From positions 16,346,707 to 16,410,706 of the forward strand of contig JAKJHU010000005.1 in the NCBI GenBank assembly GCA_022316685.1: 64,000 nucleotides of DNA, read 5' to 3'. The notes under the pieces were generated by a model. That model was not told the origin of the DNA. It was given only the letters and a program-made list of their open reading frames with translations, and searched no databases. Positions within the stretch are counted from its first letter, which is position 1; each line of letters begins with the position of its first letter. The DNA is from Progne subis subis (taxonomy: Eukaryota > Chordata > Aves > Passeriformes > Hirundinidae). The position numbers were made by a program, and so were the translations under genes. Shown piece by piece: positions 25,736 to 38,720 of the stretch.

Positions 25736-26375
25736 GTTACGGGTTTTTTATTGAAAGCAAATTATATATGGTCCCTGATATCCTCCCAACAGTGAGACCA
25801 TGAGTCAAATGAGGGGTCACAAAAAATGATATGTAACACTGGTCTCATGTAAGGGAATACAGGTGACCTCGTCTCTGATAAGTAACAGCTGTGCTAATTA
25901 CCCAGTACAGCCTTACCCCATGAGTCACAGCTATAGCCAATGAAGATCTCTGTGATAAAAGGGAGTGGGTTAGATGGTGAAGGGAAGATTATGAAGAAGG
26001 GGGTTCTTGAGGATCTTGAATGGAAGAATCATGAAGAAGGAGAAGGATCTTGGGGAGGGAGCATCACTGTTGTGAGGTCAGTCTGGGTCTGCAGTTAGAG
26101 CCTGTTGTTGGAACCTGCAGTCACAGTCTAGCCAGGCAAAAACCTGTATTCAGAATCTGCAAACCAATACGTGCAGTCACAGTTTAGCAGGAAATAACTA
26201 GCAGTCAGAGGCTGCAAGGGAAACCTACAGTAGGAGCTTGCTGCAGCCAGAGCCAGTGAGCAGCCAGAGTCAGGATGGCTGAGCTGTAAAGAGGAATAAA
26301 CTAGGACCCTTTTCACGCTGTGATAGACAAGAATTCTGTGTCTCAGCTCATTTCTACCTTCTAGTGAGAGGGCTG
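25736..26375 (+). mobile_element. Probable solo LTR of an endogenous retrovirus
   Basis: The segment begins TGTTACGGG and contains internal degenerate repeats. GCAGTCACAGT(C/T)TAGC recurs about 57 bp apart near 26116 and 26171, further GCAGTCAGAG-like units follow, and ATGAAGAAGG-type purine units occur at 25990-26060. An AATAAA signal lies at about 26295, followed within 25 bp by the kind of spacing expected at an R/U5 junction. There is no gag, pol or env reading frame next to it, so it would be a solo LTR. The 3' boundary and target-site duplication could not be fixed by eye. Confidence 0.55.
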
Positions 26376-29300
26376 CTGAGATAGCCTCAGAGACATCTGC
26401 AAATTCTTTTTAAGTGTCTTTAAAATGTTTGTTGCCAGAAGTATTTTCCACAGTACCCAAATATTTTGCTGATTTTAAATCCCTTCTGTTAGCTGCACAA
26501 GAATATGCTACATTAATGTTAAGTGTCTAAGTCTCTAGATACAAATTTAGGTATTTCTGAAAGCTCTAAGTACTAAATGTCTAGTTGGTGGCACACAATG
26601 CAATTGGAGACATTTAAGTAATGATTAAATTACTTCATTAACATACAGTATAAATAATTTAGAATCAACCCAGTACACCACGTCTCCTATAGTGACAACT
26701 TTTGTCTGAGGCAGCACATCTTCAGGGAACAATATTGACCTGTCTGAGGTTTCAGTGTGTCATGTTATTCTGTGTGTTCAACATGTGCCCTTTGATGTTA
26801 AATGAGTATCTACTTGGCTAGTTTTACTAAATGACTTGCATCCTGTCAGTAGGTCCTTAGTAGTTATTCTGGCCAAGGGCTCCTGCAGATCTCTCAGATG
26901 GTGTAATTTGGCTCCTGAGTGACTTTGTGGTATGCCATGCTGTTCTCCCTGCTCTTAAGCTTGATGCTGGAGCTAGATTTACTGCTAAAAAATACCCCAC
27001 TGCTTGGCACAAAACCTAGTGCATCAGACTAAAGGGGACTTTTTTTTTTTTTTTTTTTTCCTGTGGACTACGCCTGCTGGTACACAGGAGGACATAAGTG
27101 TCTATATTTTGTTTTGGTGGGTTTTTGGGGTTTTTTTGGGGGGGTGGGTTTCTTTTCCTGTAAAACATTATCATACATTAATCTGTTTTTCCAGACTACA
27201 TGATGGACAGTTTTAGCATGAATTCTGGCCTATATCAAATCCATACAATGTTCTTATTCCTCAGGGAATCAGCTGGAAGGGTTAGGATGTCTTGATTTCA
27301 CCAAGAACTGACATTGCACTCAGAGGAAGGACAATTCTGATTTCAGGAGGAAGTTCAAGTTTCCACATCCAGGCAAGGGCCTCAGTCTGAGAGCACTTCC
27401 ATGGTTCTTTTCCTTTCTGGTACATCCTAGTTTAAACACACAGGACAGCTTGATGGGATTAAGAGTATTCCACCCAGGAAATCTGCACTCTGCCTCCCTC
27501 TTGCAATGCCTCAAGCAGCAACATTCAGAGTTCTCTTCAAAGATAGAGATTTTTATTAAAAAAAGTGCTATGTTTTTACCCTCAAATGATTTACATCTCA
27601 GGAATTTCTAGGTATTTCTGCAGTGCCTGCTTGTGGTCAGAATAATTAAACTCTATTTTATTATGTTAATCTTTTCTGTCACAGCCTAAACATTGAGGAA
27701 GGATTTCCTACCCTCTTGTGGAGTCCACAGGTAAAAGCAGCTTTAAAAAAGGGTCAGCAACAACTTATATTAGGACAGAGGTTAAAAAAAAAAAAAAAGA
27801 TAAATCTTTGAGTTGTAAAAAACACTCTCTGAAAACATCGAGAAATAGGTTGGTTTACTTTTGCAAGCTCTGTGTTAGTTTTTATTTTACATCTTAATAT
27901 TGTAGAACAACTGAATCATATTTGGCATTTAGCTAAAAGATTTAAAACTAATTCTTCAAGATGTAAATTAAAAATTTTGTTTTTCAGGCATTAATTTTTC
28001 TATTCAAAACTAAAATATGCCAAAGAAGTCAGATAAGTTCTGGTAAATTAGGGCATAATAGCATCCATTTTTCAGCTACAATGTTTTTTAACAAAAAAAG
28101 TCTACAACTTCTTAATCAGCTTTAGTGAAAATTAGGTAAATGAAAGTAATTGTTCCAAGAAATTCCTGACAAAATGGTATATACAGCAATAACAGTAACA
28201 TATTACAGTAACTTATTTATTCTTCTGTTTACAGAACCTAATCAAATTATCTTCCTTCTGGATCAGTTGTGCATCAGCCTTTATGGCTGTAGCAGCAATG
28301 GAGCATTGATGAAGCATTACAGCAAACACTGACATTAAAAAGGATATGCAGTTTCTCAAAAGACAGCCCTGAATATTTTTATCTGTATATAAACCAGGAA
28401 TATTCCATTTTTTCATGTAAGAAGGTAGGAATGTTTTCACTTTTTATTTTTAATTACACATTTCCACCGAAATGTAGGATGAAGAAAAAAGACTCAAAGA
28501 AGGGATTGTGTACTAAAGGACATCTTTTTCCTTAAAAGACTTTCCCTAACAGATCTTTTTCTTAAATGTGTAAGTAATTTTTTTTATCTGTTTTTCTTCC
28601 TCAGGACTGACTGTGTTGCAACTTTTTGTTGAATACCTCAGGTTGCCAAATCATGACTTCATCCAGGATCTGGAGCTCACAGCTGGTGTAGTATTGGTAT
28701 GACTTTAAGATTTCAGGGCCTAGAAGTGCAAAGTGTGGGCTTTGCCCCTGTGCTATGTGCCTGTACAGGTGTGGAACCATCCTGTTCAAAATGGTGGGAA
28801 ATACATCTGTGAGTGCTTCCATCCGCCATCTCCAGAAATCCGTGCTCCAAACAAGTTTCTCGTCTGCTCCATGGTCAAAACTGACATTTCCTCAGTGTCA
28901 TGCTATAGCCCACAGCACAGTCAGCTCCATGAAATCTTGCCAGTACCTTGGGGCTCCCTCCTACAAACTCTGCACATCTTGTCATGCAGTTGTGTGTAGC
29001 ACCTCACCTTCTTGATGGATTTCTCTCTCTTGACTCTAATCATACCATCTTTCATCCATTTCCTTAGATCACCAAAACCACCATCCCTGTGAAAGAAGTA
29101 ATTTTCTTAGGTTTTCAATTTTTTTCTTGTTCACCTTTAGCTTGGTTTCCTCAGGGTTAAATACTAGCCGGTTTGTATAGTTTTGGTTTGGCTTTTTCGC
29201 TGCTGTTGTTGGTTCATTGGTTGCTGGTTTTGTTGTTCTTGACTACCTTTCTCCAATAACTGATATTTTTACTAACTTTGCAGCACCTAAGGACCTGTGC

Positions 29301-32300
29301 AATGATACCTTCTGGATTATTTCAGCTCTTCCTGCAGGTCTGTAATTTATGTTTTATCATTTGATTAAAAAACACTTTGAAAATAGTCACTGCAGTTGCA
29401 ATACTCAGACTCCTATTTTCAGGGTACTCTACTGCCTTCCTGTTCTACTCTTCATAAATTAATTAGCAACTCCTGGAATTCTTTTCTGAAAAATTTGTAA
29501 ATATTTATATAGGTTCCTTTATCTTTTCAGTATTTGCATTTACTGTCACATATAGTAACAGGTAACTTATGAGTGGACTTAGATACAGCGAGATAATAAA
29601 ATAACCTAAGAAATGTAGTGCCAGATTCTAGGAAATGACCCAGCACACTGAAACATGTACAGTCTACATTAACCAGATTCTCTGCTGTGTGTACACAGTC
29701 ACAAGTTACACAGCCAAGACACTGAAGAACCATTGTATCCATGAGTCAGTGGAAGCACTCATGCTTAAATCAGGAGGTAGTTATTTAGATATCATTGTCG
29801 GAAAATTAACGCCCCAGTTACAGCAATCTTCCCAAATGAGCTGGGGGATGAGAATGGAGCCAAACCTTTTTCCAGCTGAAAACACTCTCATCATCTTTCC
29901 CTCTCACGGGACTGCAGGCATGGTAAACCAATCTCAGCCTACTTTTATAAATGTAATTTTTTGTTCTGTAGCTGAAAAATATTTTAAATGTGGGTTGATT
30001 TATGGTATAATGGTTTACTTTTGGAAAAGCTGCCTGCCTTTCCATGTGCTATACTGCATTACTTATGAAAATAAGTTATTATTTAGGAAGACGAGTACAT
30101 TCCCTCAAAAAAAACCTAAAGGTTAGATTTATTTTTTTTTCCAGAAAGGGAATAAATTAAATATAAATAAAAACATTCTCATATTTGTCAAAGGTTGCCT
30201 GGGCAAAGCTTCAGCTCTCTCTCCCCAATGGTTACTTCATTGCACCCCTTTCCCACAGACAGGAGGCCAAAGTGATGGCTGAGTGCTGCTATGCAGCTAT
30301 TTTAGTGTGTGAGTACAGAAGGAAGATGACCCTATTTGGTGATGCAAGACATTCTAGTACATTTGGCTTTTCTAATATTATGGGCTGATTTTTTTCTTTT
30401 TAAATCATCCCATAATAATGGTGATAGTGATTTTTATTTCTTGCTGTGACAATTTAGCAGAAATCAATATCTCATTTGAGCAATGTAACCAGCAGTGCAA
30501 CATGGTCCACTCAGGAGGAAGAAAATGTGTTTCTAGAGAGTTTGAGAAGTATGTTTGAAGTCTGTGGAACAGCCCTGGATGAGAATCACCTCTAATCCCA
30601 CAGATTCACCACTGGACAAGCAAGGAAGGAATTGCAGGCAATTAAATTGGCCATTTCTGCTTCCTTTGGTGGAAATTGTAGGAAGTGAGTGGTATCTGCA
30701 CAGCCTGGGACCAGCGGTCTGGCTGCAGGTCAAGGCTGCACAGGTGCCTTGAACCAGCAGAATTTGGGGGTGGGGAGGTCTGGTTTAATTGCCCTTGCTC
30801 TTTCCTACCCCTTGCCCAGGCCAGTTCAGCCACCTCAGCCCTTTTTCTACCGCTAAAATATTGCTCAGTGTAAAAAGACAGCTTTGCATGGGCCATATCC
30901 GAGTGGCTGAAGGCCATTTTGTGCTTTCCACAGGCTGGACTATTGGTGGAGTGCATTTCAGTATATTAGTTCTTCATTAATTTTGTTCTGCCAGTGCCGT
31001 GAAGCACACCATCTTACCTTCCCCTCTCCCTTCCTTTTCTATCCACTTAAAATAGCCTAAGTTTCTAATTTTTCTTCTGAAATGTGAATTAACAAGTCCT
31101 GTTAATAATAACAATACCTTGGTTGTTTTGGTTAGGTTATTCTCAGCTGACTTGTGTTTTGCTCACTGCAACAGCAGTGGGAATTGGACAACTCCAGAGA
31201 AGGGCTGTATTGGTTGCACCTGCAGAACTCTTGTGCAGTTTAGGGATTACCTTTAACACCTCTTATTAATTAATTCTTCTGCAGTGAACAATTGACCCAA
31301 AGACTGACATATTCAACTATTCAGCTATTTTCTATGTGTATTTTGACATTTTCTGTCAATATTTTGAAATTCCTCTGCTTCATCAATAATCACTAAAAAA
31401 CTGTAGTTTGGGATCACAATCGCAAAAAAGTTTGGACAGAAAAAAGAATTAAATGGAATATGATGAATTATTAGTATTTTTCACTTTATTATGAGGGAAA
31501 AATACCCTTGGTATTTTTCACTTTATTATAATATCTGCAGATTTGTCATAAAAGAAAAAAGATACAAAGGATAACAAGATCAAAAAGTTGAAAGAAAGAG
31601 CATTTTCTTTAGTATTCAAGACAATCCTAGACTGAAGTAAATATACGAGTTGTTAATTTCAAAGATACAAAACAAAATACCTGAATTTCTTCTTTGTATC
31701 AACTTTCTGAGCTAAATTATCCTTTTGTTAATCCTTCTCTAAGTCTTCAGCTGACTAATTTGGACTAAGATGCTACGGCTGGAGAAGGCAGTGATTTCTC
31801 TCCATCTTCGCTTTTAACATGGTTTAAGTTGCGATGGTTAAATTACAGAGGTACTGCTTCTAAGCTGATCGTATAGATGTGTCCTATATGAGCAGCTGAA
31901 TAGATAGAAAATAGATCAATAAAAGCAGGAAAACATAAAAGCAAAAGTTACATAGAAATAGGATTAAGTAAGTGGAGGAATGTATTGCAAGTGCTGTCGA
32001 ACTAGAATTTTCCAGCTACAAAGCTTACGATCGAATCTTTACATATGTGCAAGAAATATGAAGAGAAATTACACATCATACCCTATGGAGACCCCCTCTC
32101 TGGGAGGTGGGGTGTGCTATACCTAGCAGGATCTTAAAAGGAACTGAGAGAGTATTTACTCTACAAACATTCCCCTCACTCTGCATTAATGGTAAAACAC
32201 TCAGTCAACTTCTTCAGAGGTGGCCACTGCTCACTGCTGAGGGAGAGCAAAAGCCAGCACTAGTGGGCTGTAATACACGTGATGGAAGATTTGAGACATG

Positions 32301-35300
32301 AGTGTTCTAGCTCTGTGTAGGTCATTTTAGTTAGCCCATAGTCTTCTCAAACTGTTATATTCTATTTAAAGATCCCAGATTGGCTCTTTGGGTAGCTGTG
32401 AGGAAAAAAATTCACAGCAAAGGAGCACAGATGATGGCCCTTTTAGAAAATCAATAATCCTCTGAAATTGTCTTGTTCTATTTTAAGGAACTCAAATTCA
32501 GAGGTTACTTAGAGGTATTTAGAACTTAGAGGTTATGTGCAGAAGTTTCAATAAAAAAAATTGTTGGCTATGCAGTGACTTCACTGTAGATTGAATCATA
32601 TCAGATTGCATACTTATCTTATTTTTGGGGGGGTTTCCTGTGGATTGTTGGGCTGCACAGCACATTCAAAAAAAGTTCAGCTTGAGATTGCACCCAGCAA
32701 GTTTGTCTGAAGAAGGAAGGGTAAAGAGAAGGAACATTATGATGGACAATTTAAATTTTGTGATAGCGTTCTTCACATTGTAAGTAAATACATGGTAAAA
32801 ATACCTTCTTGTTCCAAGCTAGAAAGATGTGTAAATTGTCATTATTTGACATGTCTCTTAATTGTGAACTGGTGTCTTTTTCCATAATCAGATGAAAAGA
32901 GAGGGGAAAAAATACAAACACTAGAAGAAAAAGCAGCTGTAGGAAGCATACAGCTAACAGCAAGAGACCAGCAGCTGCCTGACAGCCTGTTGAAAAGTGG
33001 TAAAGTTTTTCACAACATGCAGCAGGCAATTGAATCAGGCCTTACTTGTGTAAGAAATAGAAAAGGGAATGGCACAGTAGATATTCTGTAGGTCATCAGT
33101 GCAATACAGTGATTGTTGTAGCTGCTATATATTTTAATATGTGCAATAAGATAGATGGTAAAGCTGCCCTCTGTTTTATCTTTTTTGAATGTCAAGAACA
33201 GTTTCCTTTCCTAGTACAAATTAGTTACAACTTTGAGATGATGCTATCTGTTCTGACATCTGTTTATTTCAAATCCTTTTTGGTTTTGTCTGTAAGGTTA
33301 AGATTCCAGTTAGAGAAAAAAATATTGGTTTTCAAAACATTTGAAATTAGAGCAGGTATCTGGAGGAAGGTGACAAGAAAGAGGGATTATGTGATATTTC
33401 TGGGATTTCCTGAATAGAGAGTGATCATAAAATTTTGGTGGTTTCAAACTGCAACTTATAGGAAGCCTTGTGCTTGGAGCTGGAGTGTAATTCAATCTTA
33501 TTTCATTTTCCCAGTGTCTGATGTCCTCTCATTTTGCTAGGTTCCTCTGTCTATTCATGCTGCAGCAAAGGTTAAAAACCCGTCCCATACTGCACACAGT
33601 TGCAGATTTTCTATAATAAGGTTACCAAACCCACAGGATCAGGCTGAAGAGTGAAGGGCAGAATAGAATTCTTATAAAAGTTCTGGTACCAAATTACTAC
33701 AGAAATAGAGAGGAAAGCTGTGGCAAACACTGGAAGACCTAGAATGTGGGATGAGTTTTTAGATTAATACTCTTAAATTTATAAGTAGACATTTATAATT
33801 CTGGTAAGTGTCTAAGTCCTGATTATAGATACAGTTGGAATGGCTGTTTAAGTTTCAGCTGTAGTGGTCAGTGGCTATTCAGAAAATACAAATCATTTGC
33901 CAAATGCCACCCAAGACGTAAGAGGGAACCTGAGATACCTACACAGTAGCTAAGAGCCAGGTAAGACATCTGGGCATCTAAAATGGCACTAGATTCTTCT
34001 CTGTGGGGCATCAGGCCTAAGCAAGGCACAGAACAGAAGCTTTGACATTTAGCTGTGCAGATATCTGCACGCCTCAAACTGAGTCATGTCCTAGGGGCAA
34101 CTTAATGGCATTCTTCAGCACCTTGTTTAACTTCTATGGATACCTTTTGCTCTGAACTCACTGCAGCCAAGGCTATAGAGAAAGGGAACATCCACCAAGT
34201 TGCCAATTGGTTTTTGAGATATTTTCTACCAGTCCTCAACAGAGGAATGCAGTCAATTAGTCTTCCCTCTTCCCGCAGAAGTGGATGAGCTTTAGTCCCT
34301 CAGTGGGTGACCACTATCTCTGCTGCTATGTGAGAATTGTGCTATATCTTGTGATTGTTGCCATATCTCCTTTTTGCAGGCTGGAATGATGGAGAAAGGG
34401 AAGGAATACTGATGTGTACAGTAGCAATGGCAGAGCAGGTAAGTGAGGAGGAAATACTGATAAAATTCTGGGAGTAGTCAAGATTTCCTGATTTTCTGAC
34501 GCTACATTTTAGAAATATTATTAAACAACATTTTCCTCACCTTTATAGCTCTGCCCTGTGTCCCCTTACCGTTGATGTTCGTTCAGTTTACCTAGACAAA
34601 TTCTGTCAGGATCCCTTTGTGTGAGTTTCTTCTTTTATTTTGCATGGTTCAGAAAACAATTAAGGTGTTTAAGAATTGAAAATGAAGAGGAGGACAAAGA
34701 ACATGATGAGCTGCAAAACAATGAATATTGATTGCTTACCAATGACCTCATTTTTCAAATGAAGATCTATTGGATTCTATCAGAGCTGGTTGCTGAACTT
34801 GCAGTCCACAGATTCTTTAATTTTTAATATTTTTTCTTCTGTAGGTTTGTATTTCTATATCTTAAAAATTACGTGGTTTCATTTTATGCCTTTTATAAAT
34901 GTTTATTATTTCAAAATGGTCTGTCTGAAGTTAGAGACATTATGTATTTTCAGGTATTAATTAAACAGTTGGGCTTTGAAATAATATTGTCAGCTCATTT
35001 CACTGCTGCAGACAAAAGTATAACATGTCTTTGAAAATTAAACTGTTAGGCAAAGAAAGATTTGAAAATAAGTTGCTAGTGAAATTTTTCATTTTTTTTA
35101 GGAAACATTATCAACATATCATATCAGGAATAGAGTTCTCTGTTTATTTAAAACAATGCTACCCCATGTTAGTTACTGTGGCTGGAGAACAAGTGCCAAT
35201 TTAAATAACATGGAAATGGTCAATTTTTTTTTATTTATTTTTTTTTAATAAAGCAGTTTTACAGGTCATTCTGCAATATAATTAACCTGTAAATTTGTTC

Positions 35301-35539
35301 AAGCTGGAAACCGTCATCCATCATAATTATGTACAGGACTGGGTATGATAGGAACCTAATCTCATTTCAGGTTCTGGATTGGATATTTTGATTAAATTAG
35401 CAAATAGATGACAATGAAAATAACAATAACAAGGATTCTTGCTGATGGTGGAATGCATCAGTAATAACTGCCTGGGAAGCTCTGCCAGACTCTTTGCCAA
35501 ATACTGCAACATTACTCTGCCTATGTAAAGCTAGAGTTG
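26376..35539. other. Spacer between TAAR2 and STX7, no gene identified
   Basis: No TAAR fingerprint or other GPCR motif is seen in any frame. Contents noted are a T tract at about 27040-27059, a G-rich quadruplex motif (27119-27148), an A tract at about 27784-27799, a 19-bp direct repeat (31473-31491 and 31511-31529) and AT-rich low complexity near 35224-35250. A 73-codon minus-strand frame at 28601-28822 is unassigned. Confidence 0.5.
27119..27148 (+). other. G-quadruplex motif
   Basis: Four G tracts (3, 4, 7 and 3 G) are separated by loops of 5 T, 7 T and 1 T. This fits the canonical G3+N1-7 pattern on the + strand. It lies in intergenic DNA about 11 kb upstream of the STX7 promoter. No function is implied. 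Confidence 0.7.
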
Positions 35540-35870
35540 CACAAGTAAGATGTGATAGCAAAGAATAAAATTGGCCCATGCGGTAAATTGCGCACCAATT
35601 ACGCACTGCTCATGCCTTGGAAAGAGGACGCTCATCAGGGACATGATGCCGAGGCTGGGCTGCTCTCCCCATCATTTCATCATGCATTGTGCTGGCCCAG
35701 GGAGCTGCATGGAAATGAGTGCCTCATTTCTGTGTCACTGCTGGCCCTGGAGCGTGTGCCACCCACTCTGCCAGGCCTGTGTGCTCATTAGGAGCCAGGG
35801 CAGGAGTGGGTGGTTGGAGGCAGAAATACAGTCAGGAAGGTGGGTCCTGATTTGGATACTGGGCTAGGAG
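35540..35870. other. GC-richer patch, possible regulatory element
   Basis: About 330 bp with raised GC content and several CpGs at its start (35580-35635) inside AT-rich spacer. Frames are open in two phases (35552-35791 and 35571-35867), but neither resembles a protein. A conserved non-coding element is possible. This is inference from composition only. Confidence 0.3.
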
Positions 35871-37147
35871 GAGGGAGGTGTGCTTTTTAAAAAACACACT
35901 ATGCTGGTGTGGCTTAACTTCCATCTCTTTCAGATGTTATATACCATACTGGGCACAGGATCTCTAAACAGGATATCCTTTCATTTCAGTTTTACACACA
36001 TGACAAGAATATAAATGGCAAACTCTCTGACCTTCAGTCAGTAAATGTCCAGAGAATCCCCCATGATTGACAGTGACTAGCAGGGGCTCAATATTTCCCC
36101 TTTTCTTTGCCCAGAGCTTTCCCCATTTAATTCAGTCATTTGAAATCTGATTGTGTTCCACAAGAAACAGGAAAGGTAGGTGGATGATAACTCTTAATCA
36201 CCATGTAATGCTGGGGTGAGTGCTCTAGAGAAGAGCCAATGAAATGCATTTAGAGGCACAAATGCATCAGCATCTCTGACATGGCTTCTTTACAATCCCT
36301 GTCTGTGCACCACTGCTAGAATAGGAAACCAAAGAAGTCTTCCCATTTTACTTAAAAGGGAGAAAGAGGGCATGTTCTCCAACCAATGGTTTTTCTGTAG
36401 AAGTTAACAGAAATATTCTGAGGGCATACCATACTCTTAGCAGCTCTGATCAATAAATATGATTGATAGTCTAGTAACTGTACATTTATAATTATTTTAT
36501 TGTTCTATTATAAAGGCTGTTTAGGTATTTTTAGTAGCGCAGACATTTCATTGAAAAATTCCATTTTTCCCTCAGGCTTTTATATTATTCTTCAACTGGT
36601 TGCTTTAATCATATGATGTTGAGATATTTAACAGTAAACAGTGGATGCTTAAGGTAAGTGAGCAGGTGAGGAGCAGGTTTTTCTTCATAAAGCACACAGC
36701 TTTACTAGGAAAGCATTTGGATTCCTTGTTTCCATAGAATGAGCATTGATCAGCGATGACTGGGACTTGCATCTAAGCCCAAAAAAACAGTACCCAGGTT
36801 GTGATCTGCAGGAAAAGTATTCTCGCTGATGATGGGTCACTTTTATAAGGGGAAATACATTTTTGAAATCATATAGTAAAAGATGAACTGTTTTCTGAAG
36901 GAAAACTGGCAGTAATCTGTGCTGAACTTTTATAAGGCAGGAGTGACTGGCTCAATCAATTGAGTTTATTTGACAGAGGTAATAATCAAGGCAGGCCCTT
37001 AATTTGGGATGGATGTGCATTATACTCTAATTAGTGCACCATCTAGTGGGATCATAGGGGAAACATCTGCCCGTGTAGCAATGCTAAAGTCATCACTAAT
37101 AAAAATAGCCTGGTAAAAATAGATTGACTATGTATACAGCAGTTCTG

Positions 37148-37151
<4 letters not shown>

Positions 37152-37179
<28 letters not shown>
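37152..37179. repeat. 28-base poly(A) tract
   Basis: An uninterrupted run of 28 A. No poly(A)-tailed retrocopy could be recognised immediately upstream, so it is listed as a mononucleotide repeat. Confidence 0.95.
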
Positions 37180-37185
<6 letters not shown>

Positions 37186-38164
37186 TCAGAATGCTTTTTT
37201 CCTTAGTAACTTCTATTTGTGAAAGTGAGAAAATGGCACTTCCAACCATCAATTAACATTAGAACTCTATATAGGCATACAAGTCCATGTTGTCTTCCCT
37301 TTCAGCATGCTTTGAGACCCGGCAAAAACCACCTATGTAAGGTAAAGGGTAGTCTTGCCTATTTCAGGCCTTTAACTTAACACTCCATTGTGTTTGCAGT
37401 TTATTAGACCTTTCTGTTATTATTGGGTTAAGATGCCTTGTAATTTTTCCACTGCTTTAGCTTTTTATAAATCTTAGCAACGAGCAAGGTCTGTGATGAT
37501 GCAGAATTAAACTTGCACTTCCAGTTTTTGCAGCTCTTTGTCAGGCGAGGCTGGGCTATGCGAAGGAGGCAGCATTCCCAGAAATTAGATGCCGAGGGAT
37601 GTTTGCTCTGTGCTATTTAATGCGCACAAAGGTATCCTGCAGACGAAGCAGCTCAGCTCTGGGGAGTGTTTGGCCTTGTCATTGTCCCTTTGAAGAAGTG
37701 GGGAAGACGCAGAAATGCCTCAAATGCTGTGCAGGCGGCCTGGAGGATCACCTGTCACTTTGCAGGCAGCTGGGCCAGGAGGAGCTCTGGGGCTCTGGCT
37801 ACAGCATCCTCCTTGTCCTCCCGAGCGCGGGCCCGGCAGCCGTGTGAATGCATCCTTCGTTTTTCCTGGCATCGCTTGCTCCCTCTCTCAGCTATATATC
37901 GTGTGTCTCTGCATTCAAAGGCAGATTTAAAGAGATCTACGGTTTCCCAATCATTTTCATTCAATTATCCATTCCCCTTTAGAGAAGAAGAAATGACCCA
38001 AGCTGAAGGCAGGGCTGGCAAAGCAAACTATTAACATAGTAGCGTCGTATTTTTCACCGCAATATTGTATCCTTGCCCATGTTTTCACCTTGCTTCCTGA
38101 CGCAATAGCATCATTTCCCTAAATGACACTCCCTTCATCCTCACTTTTCCATTCGCATAAGGCT

Positions 38165-38720
38165 GCAGGCTGCTGGGGTTGCCCCGCTCCCCTCGGCACC
38201 CTCGGGGCCCGTCAGCAGCAGGGCCGCCCCGCAGGCCCGGGCGGAGCCGCCCTAAGGGACCGCCCGGCCCCGCTCTCGCTGCCGCCCGGGCGGGGCCGCG
38301 CCTCCTCCCGCCTCCCCCGTCACGGCGGGGCGGACAGGCCCCGGCCCGGCCCCGGCCCGCCCCTCCACGCCCCGCACCGCCACCGCCCCCCGCCGCACCC
38401 CTGGGAGCGGGTTCGCCGGGGCCGGGTAAGAGCCGCGGGACCTCCGCTGGGGCGTCGGGGGTGCCGCTCGCCGCAGGCAGGGGGGACCAGGGCGGTGTCC
38501 TGCCACCGGGAAGGGGCTGTCAGGCGCGGGGAGCCTCGGAGGGCTGTCGGAGGGCGGCGGGAAGGGCCTCGCTGGGGCCGGGGCCGCGCCCCCGTGCCGG
38601 CCGTGGGGCGAGCGGAGCGGCGGCGGGGGTGGCGGGGCCCGCGGCGCCCCGAGGGGAGCGCGCTGTTGGAGCGCGGTCGGTCGTGTCAGCACCGGCTCCT
38701 TTCCCCGCAGCCTTCCGTGT
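38165..38720 (+). promoter_or_regulatory. STX7: CpG island, likely STX7 promoter
   Basis: About 550 bp of very dense CpG with Sp1-type GC boxes, for example GGGCGGGG at 38288-38295 and GGGGCGG at 38327-38333. There is no obvious TATA box. It lies 6.7 kb upstream of the STX7 start codon, on the same strand, and is the only CpG island of this strength in the window. This is typical of a broadly expressed housekeeping-type promoter. The long open frames it contains on both strands (such as 38123-38722) reflect a lack of AT-rich stop codons and are not genes. Confidence 0.85.
38340..38425 (+). other. STX7: STX7 non-coding exon 1 (3' end), donor site
   Basis: GGCCGG followed by GTAAGAGC at 38426 is a good 5' splice site inside the CpG island. 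A non-coding first exon ending at 38425 would splice to the exon containing the start codon. The 5' end shown is arbitrary, since the transcription start cannot be read from the sequence. Confidence 0.5.

Noticed and set aside
37030..37065. Possible CTCF site (CACCATCTAGTGGGATC)
   Set aside because: The spacing and key positions fail the core consensus, unlike the site at 57591.
37152..37179. Poly(A) run as the tail of a processed pseudogene
   Set aside because: No protein-like or transcript-like sequence is seen immediately upstream on either strand.
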